A stretch of 10,768 nt of DNA from Candidatus Nomurabacteria bacterium RIFCSPLOWO2_12_FULL_46_14 (GTDB lineage: Bacteria > Patescibacteriota > Minisyncoccia > Phycocordibacterales > UBA9973): NCBI GenBank assembly GCA_001786225.1, contig MFVV01000044.1, positions 1 to 10,768 of the forward strand, given 5' to 3'. The notes beneath the pieces were generated by a model. The model was not told where the DNA came from and did no database searches. It worked only from the letters and a program-made list of their open reading frames with translations. Made by a program: the position numbers and the translations under genes. Of the stretch, positions 1 through 6,916 are shown piece by piece (positions within the stretch are counted from its first letter, which is position 1; every line of letters begins with the position of its first letter).

Positions 1-58
1 ATCGAACCTGTATCACAAGTTCCGGAAACTTGCGTTCTATCCATTGAACTACAGAGCC
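1..58 (-). tRNA. tRNA-Arg(CCG), 3' end cut by window edge
   Basis: Read on the minus strand, the gene starts at 58 with acceptor strand GGCTCTG, then T8-A9, and a D arm GTTC/GAAC around AATGGATA. The anticodon stem CAAGT/ACTTG encloses the loop TTCCGGA, giving anticodon CCG, which reads the Arg codon CGG. The T arm begins (GGTTCGA) but the 3' half of the T stem and the acceptor lie outside the window. It sits 9 bp downstream of tRNA-Tyr and is probably co-transcribed with it. Confidence 0.9.
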
Positions 59-67
59 ATCCGCAAG

Positions 68-150
68 TGCGTCGGGCAGGATTCGAACCTGCGTAGCCCG
101 AAGGCGACAGATTTACAGTCTGTTGTAATTGACCGCTCTACCACCGACGC
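68..150 (-). tRNA. tRNA-Tyr(GTA)
   Basis: The acceptor GCGTCGG (from 150) pairs fully with CCGACGC, with discriminator A at 68. The anticodon stem encloses loop CTGTAAA, giving anticodon GTA. A long variable arm (CGCC-TTCG-GGC type) marks it as a class II tRNA, as expected for bacterial tRNA-Tyr. The T loop TTCGAAT is canonical. No CCA is encoded after the discriminator, so CCA must be added by a nucleotidyltransferase. Confidence 0.95.
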
Positions 151-157
151 GTGCATC

Positions 158-188
158 CGCCGACTTTATATTCGGCGAGACAAGTATA
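158..188 (-). promoter_or_regulatory. Possible tRNA-Tyr/Arg promoter and leader hairpin
   Basis: On the minus strand a -10-like TATACT lies at 188-183, followed by a small hairpin (CGCCGA at 158-163 pairing with TCGGCG at 172-177) just before tRNA-Tyr. I see no convincing -35 box at normal spacing. The tRNAs may therefore instead be transcribed from clpB upstream. Confidence 0.3.
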
Positions 189-217
189 AAATATCACAAA
201 AAATACTTTTTTGCACC

Positions 218-2908
218 CTACACCGAAGACCGCGGGCGCATGTGGACCGAGCTGCGGACCCGGCCTTTTTCTTTTTCAATCAGGAGTTCCTTGTTTTTCA
301 CCGATACGACTACGGTGTCGCCTTTCTGTAAACCATTGCCGATGATGTAAGAAGCGACCGGACTTAAAATTTTATTCTGAATCAGGCGGTTGAGCGGCCG
401 GGCGCCGTAATGCGGGTCATAACCTTCTTTGGCTAGATGTTCCAGCGCCTCGTCGGAAATGCGCAAACCGATGCCTTTGCCGGCCAGCCTGCCTTGGACT
501 ACGCCGATTCTCAAATCAACTATTTTTTTCAGAGCTTCCATGGTTAGGATATCAAAGACGATTATCTCGTCAATGCGATTTAAGAATTCGGGGCGGAAGT
601 GGTCTTTGAGCGCCTGTTCCACTTTTTCTTTGGTATGGGCGTAATTTTCACGCTCGGACTTGTTGGAGAAGCCGATGGATTCCATTTTCTCCACGAACTG
701 GGAGCCGATGTTAGAAGTGAGGATGATGATGGCGTTTTTGAAATTGACTACTCGGCCTTTGCCGTCGGTCAGCCGGCCTTCATCAATCACTTGGAGCAGG
801 AGGTTGAATACTTCCGGATGCGCTTTCTCAATTTCGTCAAAAAGAATCACCGCGTACGGCCGGTGCCGGATCGCCTCCGTCAACTGGCCGGCCTCGTCAT
901 AACCCACGTAACCCGGCGGCGAGCCGATGAGCTTGGAGACGGAGTGCCGTTCCATATACTCCGACATATCCACTCGGATAATGGCGCGGTCGTCGTCAAA
1001 CATAAATTGGCCGAGCGCTTTGGTCAGCTCGGTTTTGCCGACCCCTGTCGGCCCCAGGAAGATGAAAGAACCGATGGGCCGGTTGGGGTCGGCGATGCCG
1101 GCCCGGGAACGGCGGATGACGTCAGCCACCCGAGAGATGGCCGTATCCTGGCCGATAACCCTTTTCTTGAGTTCTTCTTCCATTCGCTCCAGTTTGACCC
1201 TCTCCTCTTCCAGCATCTTAGCGAGAGGAATGCCGGTCCAACGGGCGACAACCTCGGCGATGTCTTCCGCGGTAATTTCTTCCTTGAGGATGCGGCGGGA
1301 CTTCTGCAATTTTTTGAGGCGGATTAGTTTCGTTTCCAAATCTTTTTTCAGAGCGGGTATTTTGCCGTAACGTATTTCCGCCGCCCGGGAGAGATCGGCC
1401 CGCATTTCCGCGTTTTCCGCCTCCAGGCGCAGACTCTCCAAATCTTTTTTAATGGTTCTAATTTCCGCCACGGTGGATTTTTCGTTCTGCCATTTGAGTT
1501 CCAGTTCTTTGGTTTTTTCGTACAGATTGCCGATTTCTTTGTCTATGTCCTTGATTCTACCCTTTCTTTCTTTTTCTTTCTGTTTGTCACTTCTTTCCGC
1601 AGCGATTTCTTTTTTTAGCGCTTCTTTTTCAATTTCCAGACGCATTATTTTAACATGGGCGTCTTCCAGGACCGGCGGCTTGTTCTCCAGCATTATTTTG
1701 AGCGAAGATGAGGCTTCGTCAATCAAGTCCACTGCTTTGTCCGGCAAAAAGCGATTGGTGATGTATCGGGCGGAGAGGTTGACAGCGGAGAGAATAGCGT
1801 CGTCCGTGATTCGAACGCCGTGAAAAAGTTCGTATTTTTCTTTGAGTCCGCGTAAAATAGCCACCGCGTCCTCCACGCTGGGCTCGTCAATGTATACCGG
1901 CTGGAAGCGCCGCGCCAGCGCCGGGTCCTTCTCAATATGCTTTTGGTATTCGCGCAAAGTAGTCGCACCGATGGCCCGCAGTTCGCCACGAGAGAGGGCG
2001 GGCTTCAGCATATTGGAGGCGTCCATGGTGCCCTCCGCCCCGCCGGCGCCGACAATAGTGTGAATTTCATCAATAAAAAGAATAATCTTGTTGTCCGAGC
2101 GTTCAATTTCTTTCATTATGCCTTTCAGCCTCTCTTCAAATTCGCCCCGGTATTTGGTGCCGGAAATAAGGAGCCCGAGGTCGAGCGATACCAGCTCTTT
2201 GTCTTTGAGAGACTCCGGCACGTTGTTTTTGACTATCCGCTGGGCCAGACCTTCCACCACCGCGGTTTTGCCGGTGCCAGCTTCGCCGATTAAAATCGGA
2301 TTGTTCTTCGTCCGACGGGAGAGTATTTGCATAATGCGCATAATTTCATTGTCCCGGCCGATGACCGGGTCTAGCTTGTCTTCGCGGGCAAGCTTGGTCA
2401 GGTTGCGGGTATAGCGTAGGAGTAGTTTGAATTTCTTGGGTTCGGAAACGTCGGTGATATTCTGACTGCGAAGTTCCTCTAGGACTTTCATTACTCCGTC
2501 CTTGTTGATGCGGAAGCGAGCCAGAGTTTCGCGGGCTTCGCCGGGAACTTCTAAAACAGCGATGAAGAGATGCTCCGTGGAAACGAAGTCGTCTTTCAGG
2601 GCTTCCGCCAGCTTGGCGGACCTCTCAATCACCTGCGCCAGGTCCGGATTGAGATAAATCTGATACGCCGGCGACATCGTGTTCCGAGACTCCGGCAGTT
2701 CAATCATCTCCAGGACGGAATCGGTCAAAAGCATAGTATCAACTTCCAGCTTATCCAGAATGGAATTGACCATGCTCTCTTCTTGGAGGAGAAGCGCCGC
2801 CAGAAGGTGCAGGGCGGAAACGTGGTTTATCCCCCGCTCAATGGCGAGCTCGTGGGCTTTCTTGATGGCGTCTTTGGCTTTGGTTGTAAATTTATTAAGC
2901 GGAGGCAT
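218..2908 (-). CDS. clpB: ClpB-type AAA+ disaggregase with a ClpC-like IGF loop
   Basis: Cytosolic Hsp100 unfoldase that threads aggregated proteins through its hexameric pore using ATP. At 896 residues it is slightly longer than E. coli ClpB (857). Visible parts: Clp N-domain about 1-145; NBD1 with Walker A GEAGTGKT (208-215), pore tyrosine in GTKYRGEF (Y253), Walker B ILFIDE (276-281) and ARRF arginine region (332-335). A full-length ClpB M-domain coiled coil spans about 410-540, including the RYGKIPAL hallmark. NBD2 has Walker A GPTGVGKT (619-626), pore loop GSPPGYVGY, Walker B VILFDE (687-692) and sensor 2 GARPLNR. Oddity: NBD2 contains SIGF (745-748) in an 8-residue longer loop that E. 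coli ClpB lacks and that matches the VGF loop by which ClpC binds ClpP. The C-terminus has a basic tail with RSSV twice. The start at 2908 has no Shine-Dalgarno site; a -10 TATACT lies just upstream. It is the last protein gene of a nifS-pseudoprotease-clpB run. Confidence 0.96.
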   Translation of the reverse strand: MPPLNKFTTKAKDAIKKAHELAIERGINHVSALHLLAALLLQEESMVNSILDKLEVDTMLLTDSVLEMIELPESRNTMSPAYQIYLNPDLAQVIERSAKLAEALKDDFVSTEHLFIAVLEVPGEARETLARFRINKDGVMKVLEELRSQNITDVSEPKKFKLLLRYTRNLTKLAREDKLDPVIGRDNEIMRIMQILSRRTKNNPILIGEAGTGKTAVVEGLAQRIVKNNVPESLKDKELVSLDLGLLISGTKYRGEFEERLKGIMKEIERSDNKIILFIDEIHTIVGAGGAEGTMDASNMLKPALSRGELRAIGATTLREYQKHIEKDPALARRFQPVYIDEPSVEDAVAILRGLKEKYELFHGVRITDDAILSAVNLSARYITNRFLPDKAVDLIDEASSSLKIMLENKPPVLEDAHVKIMRLEIEKEALKKEIAAERSDKQKEKERKGRIKDIDKEIGNLYEKTKELELKWQNEKSTVAEIRTIKKDLESLRLEAENAEMRADLSRAAEIRYGKIPALKKDLETKLIRLKKLQKSRRILKEEITAEDIAEVVARWTGIPLAKMLEEERVKLERMEEELKKRVIGQDTAISRVADVIRRSRAGIADPNRPIGSFIFLGPTGVGKTELTKALGQFMFDDDRAIIRVDMSEYMERHSVSKLIGSPPGYVGYDEAGQLTEAIRHRPYAVILFDEIEKAHPEVFNLLLQVIDEGRLTDGKGRVVNFKNAIIILTSNIGSQFVEKMESIGFSNKSERENYAHTKEKVEQALKDHFRPEFLNRIDEIIVFDILTMEALKKIVDLRIGVVQGRLAGKGIGLRISDEALEHLAKEGYDPHYGARPLNRLIQNKILSPVASYIIGNGLQKGDTVVVSVKNKELLIEKEKGRVRSSVHMRPRSSV

Positions 2909-2920
2909 GATTGGGTGAAA

Positions 2921-2947
2921 AGTATAAAGTTATAAAGTATTCGGCAA
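2921..2947 (-). promoter_or_regulatory. Candidate clpB promoter, nearly leaderless
   Basis: In the 45-bp gap before clpB the minus strand has TATACT at 2926-2921, with TTGCCG at 2947-2942 as a weak -35 (15-bp spacer). Transcription would begin about 6 nt before the ATG. Short AT-rich repeats (ACTTTATA twice) overlap the -10. I see no CIRCE-like inverted repeat. Confidence 0.4.
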
Positions 2948-2953
2948 ACTTAA

Positions 2954-3718
2954 TTATTGGGAAGATTTAGGGAGAGAGGCCAAAGCTTCGTTAATGGCCG
3001 TCATTGGCACGAAGGAGGCGCTGTCGCGGGAGAGAGCCATACCCAGGACTTCGCCGTCCAGATTCAAGACCAGGGCGCCGGCATTAGCTCTAGTCACATT
3101 TATCTTGAGGTCTTCGCCCCCCTCAAAAATGAAAGAAGAGATGGTATTGCCCAAAATTAGGATTTTCTGCCCGGCTTTCATCGTTTTGATGTCCCGGGAG
3201 ACCGGCACAGTAAAAGACAATTTACTTTCTTCCTTGAGCGGCGCGCCGATTTTGAGAAAAGAAAATCCTTTTTTGTCCGTGGCGACAAAGTTGGCTTTGA
3301 ATTTGCCACTGCCGTTCTTGATGTAGTAAGTTCCCTTTTCCGGAACTTGTCCGCCGTCCGCCGCCAAAATCCCCTCGACAGCGACGGCAAAACCCAAACC
3401 CGCGGAAACCTCAATGATTTGGCCGTCCAAGTCCAGAACATCGCGGCTTATAGCAAATAGCGCTGACTGATTCTTGGCCAGGGCGTCCACCACCAAGTCT
3501 TCCTCCTTGATTACTACGGTTTCTACTGTGGTTTTGCCTTCCACCTGCTCTATTTTCTCCACCGTCTGCCGGATTACCCGGTTGATGGGCACGGTTACCG
3601 AGGAGGGCGCGCGCTCCAGTAAGGTAACGGTGGTTATGCCCGTGACTATGGACGTGACAAAGGAGAGCAGTATGGCCAGAAGAATCAATTGCGATTTATT
3701 CAAATCTTTGACGTCCAT
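2954..3718 (-). CDS. Membrane-anchored HtrA-like protein lacking catalytic residues
   Basis: 254 residues with one N-terminal transmembrane segment (about 11-34), a short linker, then an apparent chymotrypsin-like (HtrA/S1C) fold outside the membrane. Several HtrA landmarks can be aligned: GLGFAV (107-112) with GSGFII; ILAADGGQV (117-125) with the TNxHV segment; KGFSFLKIG with DLALLKI; AGQKILILGN (182-191) with GDWVLAIGNP; and ANAGALVLNLDGEVLG (211-226) with GNSGGPLVNLDGEVIG. On that alignment the catalytic His is missing, the Asp is replaced, and the nucleophile Ser is Ala213. I infer a pseudoprotease that may bind rather than cut peptides. No PDZ domain is present. It starts 3 bp after nifS stops and ends 45 bp before clpB, so it is probably in their operon. 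The fold assignment is by eye and moderately sure. Confidence 0.75.
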   Translation of the reverse strand: MDVKDLNKSQLILLAILLSFVTSIVTGITTVTLLERAPSSVTVPINRVIRQTVEKIEQVEGKTTVETVVIKEEDLVVDALAKNQSALFAISRDVLDLDGQIIEVSAGLGFAVAVEGILAADGGQVPEKGTYYIKNGSGKFKANFVATDKKGFSFLKIGAPLKEESKLSFTVPVSRDIKTMKAGQKILILGNTISSFIFEGGEDLKINVTRANAGALVLNLDGEVLGMALSRDSASFVPMTAINEALASLPKSSQ

Positions 3719-3721
3719 AAC

Positions 3722-4885
3722 TCAATTGTACCATATTTTTAATTTTTTCAAAATCTGAAACAGAGTTTGCAGAGTCCGGTCAATATCCGCCTTAGTCGTT
3801 TCCCGCCCCAGGGAAAACCGGACTGACCCATCAGTATCTTGGGCCAGAGGATTTATCGCCTTTATCACCTGAGATGCTCCCGCCTCCCCTTCCTTGCAGG
3901 CACTTTTGCTCCCGACCATAACTCCCTGGGCCGAAAGCTCAATCACCAGGAGGTCGCCCGGAATTCCGGGGATGGTGATGTTAACATTATTCGGCAGTCT
4001 TCGTTCCTTATCCCCATTTAAAATCATTCTGGTATTCTTGAAAATTTGAGAATGTTCTAATTTATTTATGAAATAATCCCGGAGCTTGGTTAATCTCTTG
4101 ACCTCTTGTTTTTTTATTTTATCCGCCTGCTTCAGCGTCCGAGCCAAATTTTGCGCGGCGGCGACATTTTCTGTTCCGGGACGCAAGCCGAATTCCTGAT
4201 TACCGCCAAAAAAGAGAGAGGAAAGCCGGACATTTCTTTTTTTATAAAGAACGCCAATCCCGTGATGTCCATAAATTTTTGCCGCGTTAAAAGTCATCAA
4301 ATCCACGCCCAATTTCTCCACATTGAGTTCTAAATAGTTTGTGGCCTGCACGGCATCCGTATGGAATATTATCCCCCCCTTTATCCTCCCCCTACGGTAG
4401 GGGGAGGTTGGGTAGGGGTACATTTTATTATAATGTCGAATTTCTTTGGCGATTTCTTTTATCGGCTGAATGGTGCCGATTTCGTTGTTGGCGTAAATTA
4501 CGGAAACTAAAACCGTATTTGGCCGCAGGGCATTCCTAACTTTTTTCGGGTCAATAATGCCGTTCGGCTGGACCGGTACATAAGTGACCGCGGCTTGATG
4601 TTTGGCGGTTTCCATAACCGAAGCGTGTTCAATATTGGTTGTCACCACATGGCCTCGCGGCAGACCCAAAATGGCCAAATTGTTCGCCTCGGTGGCCCCG
4701 GAAGTAAAAATAATTTCATCCGGGCGAGCGCCAATCAGGCGGGCTATTCTGGCCCGAGCCTTATTCAGTTTATCTTTTTCGGCCACACCCAAAGAGTGAA
4801 TCGCTCCGGGGTTAGCCGCGATTTTAAGCGCGCCGGAAGCGTAATCCAAATAAATTTTTCTGGTTCGGTAGTTTGATTTCGGCAT
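3722..4885 (-). CDS. Cysteine desulfurase (NifS/IscS family)
   Basis: PLP enzyme taking sulfur from cysteine for Fe-S clusters or tRNA thiolation. Residue numbers count from the upstream ATG at 4909. Seen: SGATEANNLA (70-79), PLP-stacking His95 in NIEHAS, cofactor-binding Asp185 and Gln188 in HTDAVQ, Schiff-base Lys211 in AAKIYG, and active-site Cys338 in GSKSACKEGE. I prefer the ATG at 4885 (387 aa) over 4909 because a TTGTAA-16-TATACT promoter ends 6 nt before it, giving a leaderless message; the eight extra residues match no family feature. Odd points: the usual N-terminal DNAATTP motif is replaced by DYASGAL and that region is about 15 residues short; the His normally before the Schiff-base Lys is Ala; and residues 164-179 come from a palindromic insertion. 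No iscU or thiI partner lies in the window, so the sulfur acceptor is unknown. Confidence 0.93.
   Translation of the reverse strand: MPKSNYRTRKIYLDYASGALKIAANPGAIHSLGVAEKDKLNKARARIARLIGARPDEIIFTSGATEANNLAILGLPRGHVVTTNIEHASVMETAKHQAAVTYVPVQPNGIIDPKKVRNALRPNTVLVSVIYANNEIGTIQPIKEIAKEIRHYNKMYPYPTSPYRRGRIKGGIIFHTDAVQATNYLELNVEKLGVDLMTFNAAKIYGHHGIGVLYKKRNVRLSSLFFGGNQEFGLRPGTENVAAAQNLARTLKQADKIKKQEVKRLTKLRDYFINKLEHSQIFKNTRMILNGDKERRLPNNVNITIPGIPGDLLVIELSAQGVMVGSKSACKEGEAGASQVIKAINPLAQDTDGSVRFSLGRETTKADIDRTLQTLFQILKKLKIWYN
4371..4420 (-). repeat. Palindromic repeat inserted in-frame in the cysteine desulfurase gene
   Basis: Positions 4385-4395 and 4397-4407 form a perfect 11-bp inverted repeat around one central base (CCTCCCCCTAC and its complement). 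It is flanked by C-rich and G-rich arms that pair imperfectly out to about 4371 and 4420. It encodes the low-complexity peptide YPYPTSPYRRGRIKGG between the helix ending KEIRHYNKM and the conserved HTDAVQ strand, where related enzymes have only a few residues. It keeps the frame. Confidence 0.75.
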
Positions 4886-4901
4886 AAAAGTAGTATATAT
4901 T
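4873..4901 (+). promoter_or_regulatory. Promoter of the DUF4446-infB operon
   Basis: TTGATT at 4873-4878, a 17-bp spacer and TATATT at 4896-4901 precede the ATG at 4910 by only 8 nt. No Shine-Dalgarno site is present, so a leaderless or near-leaderless transcript is likely. It overlaps the oppositely directed nifS promoter. Confidence 0.5.
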
Positions 4902-4919
4902 GAAACCATATGATTACAA
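4892..4919 (-). promoter_or_regulatory. Promoter of the cysteine desulfurase-pseudoprotease-clpB run
   Basis: On the minus strand TTGTAA (4919-4914), a 16-bp spacer and TATACT (4897-4892) end 6 nt before the ATG at 4885. The -35 lies inside the first codons of the divergent DUF4446 gene, and the two promoters share their -10 region. Confidence 0.5.
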
Positions 4920-5365
4920 GCCTGGAAGTAATTTTTTTTGTTTTAGCGGGAGTTTTAATCCTGGTCATCGCCGCCTGGGTATGGAAAACCGAAAGCCGCC
5001 TAAAAAGATTTTTCTCCGGCAAAAAGGGCCGGGACCTGGAAGAGGCCATTATGGCTCTGGAAAAAAATATTTCGGAACTCGGCCGGGCCCGGGAGAAAAT
5101 TGAACGGGAAATGGGGATAATGAACCAGAAATTAAAAAAAAGCGTCCGGGGACTGCAAACGCTCCGATTCAATCCCTTCGCGGACCAAGGCAGTAATCAG
5201 AGCTTCGCCATCGGCCTCCTCAATGAAGAGAAAGACGGCGTGGTTATTTCCAGTCTGTACTCCCGCGAGAGAATGAGCGTTTTCGCCAAGCCCATCCGGG
5301 GCGGCAAATCCGAATATGAGCTTACTGCCGAGGAAAAAGAAGTTCTGAAAAAGGCGGAAGTATAA
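4910..5365 (+). CDS. DUF4446 family membrane-anchored protein
   Basis: 151 residues: one N-terminal transmembrane helix (about 5-25), a charged coiled-coil-like stretch (about 27-78), then a compact conserved domain containing LQTLRFNPFAD, GSNQSFAIGLLNEEKDGVVISSL and FAKPIRGGKSEYELTAEEKE. That pattern matches my recollection of DUF4446 proteins, whose function is unknown. It starts directly at a predicted leaderless promoter and its stop is 3 bp before infB, so it is co-transcribed and probably translationally coupled with the translation factor genes. The topology (anchor, coil, cytoplasmic or external domain) suggests a scaffold or envelope role, but nothing here shows a reaction. Confidence 0.85.
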   Translation: MITSLEVIFFVLAGVLILVIAAWVWKTESRLKRFFSGKKGRDLEEAIMALEKNISELGRAREKIEREMGIMNQKLKKSVRGLQTLRFNPFADQGSNQSFAIGLLNEEKDGVVISSLYSRERMSVFAKPIRGGKSEYELTAEEKEVLKKAEV

Positions 5366-5368
5366 GGA

Positions 5369-6883
5369 ATGACAAAACTAAACGAACAAAAGAATATATC
5401 CCGGCCGCCGGTGGTGGCGGTTATGGGACACATCGACCACGGCAAATCCACTCTCTTGGACTACATTAGGCAGACTAACGTGGCAGGAGAAGAAGCCGGT
5501 GGCATCACCCAGCATATTTCCGCCTACGAAGTAATTCATAAAGACGAAACCGGCCGAGACCGCAAGATAACATTTCTGGATACACCCGGGCACGAAGCTT
5601 TTTCCAAAATGCGGGAGCGCGGCGCTAAAATTGCGGACATCGCCATTTTGGTAGTTTCCGCGGAAGACGGCGTCAAACCCCAGACAATCGAAGCTTATAA
5701 AACCATAGCAGCAAGCAACACCCCCTGCCTCGTTGCCTTAAATAAAATAGACAAACCCGGAGCCAACATTGAAAAAACAAAGGGCGAACTGGCGGAAAAC
5801 GGAATTTATCTGGAGAATTGGGGCGGCAAAATACCTTACGCGGAAATATCCGCCAAGACCGGGGTGGGCGTGGACAATTTGCTTTCTCTTATTCTTATTC
5901 TGGCAGAACTTGAAAATTTCACCGGAGAGAGTGAAGAAAATGCTTCCGGTTTCGTGCTGGAGGCCAATCTGGAGGCCCGGCGCGGTATCGCGGCATCTCT
6001 GGTCATCAAAAACGGCTCTTTGCGAAAAGGCATGGTGGTCGCGGCGGAAGACGCGCTAGCCCCCGTCCGCATTATGGAAAACTTCAAAGGCGAAATGATT
6101 GATGAAGCTACCTTCTCCTCCCCTGTCCGCCTGGTCGGCTGGAATAAAATGCCGAACATCGGCGCGGAGTTCGCGTCTTTCGGGAATAAACGCGAAGCGG
6201 AGGCATACGCAAAAAAATTTAGCCTAGGAAAGTCGGACTTTGGGAATTTAAAAAAGTCCGACTTTGTTGAAGAAACAAAAAAAATAATCCCCGTCGTGAT
6301 AAAAGCGGACGTCTGGGGCTCCGTAGAGGCAATGGAAAAAGAGATTGAAAAAATAAAAAGCGAGAGTGCCGTCTTCAAAATCGTCAGCCAGGGAGTCGGG
6401 CCCGTTTCGGAGAGCGATATCAAGTCCGTCGCCGCGGGGACAGAGGCCGTAGTTTTGGGTTTTCGCGTCAAGGCGGACGGGAGCACCCGAGAACTCGCGG
6501 AGCAGAGGGGCATCGCAATGGCTTTTTTTGACGTTATTTACAAAATGACAGAGTGGCTCGTAGCGGAGATGGAAAGCCGACGGCCGCGGGTGGAAACAGT
6601 GGATACCACCGGCCAAGCAAAAATTTTAAAGACCTTCAGCCGGACCAAAGAACGGCAGATTTTGGGCGGCAAGGTTCTGGTCGGCAAAATAACTCTCGGG
6701 GGCCTGGTAAAAATAACCCGCCGAGATTTTGAAATCGGCCGCGGCAAAATAGTCAATCTGGAAAAAAACAAAGCAAAAACCAGCGAGGTGGAGGAGGGTT
6801 CGGAATTCGGCCTGATGCTGGAATCCAAACTGGAAGTCGCGCCGGGAGATGTGCTGGAAGCCTTCGTGATAACTAAGAAATGA
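5369..6883 (+). CDS. infB: Translation initiation factor IF-2, minimal form
   Basis: GTPase that places initiator tRNA in the ribosomal P site and promotes subunit joining. At 504 residues it has only about 12 residues before the G domain, compared with 716 in B. subtilis and 890 in E. coli, so the whole IF2-N region is absent, as is common in CPR bacteria. Motifs: G1 GHIDHGKS (20-27), GGITQHI (44-50), G3 DTPGH (71-75), G4 NKID (125-128), G5 SAK (161-163). Domain II (about 190-275), domain III beginning IKADVWGSVEAM (311-322) and domain IV beginning near 405 follow, ending normally at about 500. The linker between domains II and III carries a palindromic repeat (GKSDFGNLKKSDF). Start: ATG with AAGGA just upstream, 3 bp after the previous stop. 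It is followed by rbfA, a classic partner. Confidence 0.97.
   Translation: MTKLNEQKNISRPPVVAVMGHIDHGKSTLLDYIRQTNVAGEEAGGITQHISAYEVIHKDETGRDRKITFLDTPGHEAFSKMRERGAKIADIAILVVSAEDGVKPQTIEAYKTIAASNTPCLVALNKIDKPGANIEKTKGELAENGIYLENWGGKIPYAEISAKTGVGVDNLLSLILILAELENFTGESEENASGFVLEANLEARRGIAASLVIKNGSLRKGMVVAAEDALAPVRIMENFKGEMIDEATFSSPVRLVGWNKMPNIGAEFASFGNKREAEAYAKKFSLGKSDFGNLKKSDFVEETKKIIPVVIKADVWGSVEAMEKEIEKIKSESAVFKIVSQGVGPVSESDIKSVAAGTEAVVLGFRVKADGSTRELAEQRGIAMAFFDVIYKMTEWLVAEMESRRPRVETVDTTGQAKILKTFSRTKERQILGGKVLVGKITLGGLVKITRRDFEIGRGKIVNLEKNKAKTSEVEEGSEFGLMLESKLEVAPGDVLEAFVITKK
6229..6265 (+). repeat. 13-nt inverted repeat pair inside infB linker
   Basis: AAAGTCGGACTTT at 6229-6241 and its exact reverse complement AAAGTCCGACTTT at 6253-6265 are separated by 11 nt. 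Each copy is itself a 6-bp inverted repeat with one central base. The segment encodes the repeated peptide KSDF at residues 288-291 and 296-299, in the variable linker of IF-2. Confidence 0.75.
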
Positions 6884-6913
6884 AAAATAAAAAACAAAGT
6901 GTTTTTTATTTTT
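6883..6913 (+). other. AT-rich perfect hairpin between infB and rbfA
   Basis: A 14-bp perfect inverted repeat (6883-6896 with 6900-6913, loop AAG) starts at the last base of the infB stop codon and ends 3 nt before the first rbfA ATG. It is almost all A/T with one G-C pair, so it is unlike an intrinsic terminator stem. It could modulate rbfA translation or mRNA ends. Confidence 0.6.
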
Positions 6914-6916
6914 AAG

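Noticed and set aside
599..1327. 242-codon open frame on the plus strand opposite clpB
   Set aside because: It is a shadow of the well-supported clpB gene; the translation shows no recognisable domain and all conserved motifs lie on the minus strand.
218..2908. Calling the AAA+ gene clpC because of its N-domain and IGF loop
   Set aside because: The middle domain has the full ClpB length of about 130 residues with the RYGKIPAL motif, and the following RWTGIPLAKM and NBD2 sequence match ClpB more closely.
6883..6913. Intrinsic terminator after infB
   Set aside because: The stem is almost purely A/T, so it would be too weak, and rbfA follows immediately in the same operon.
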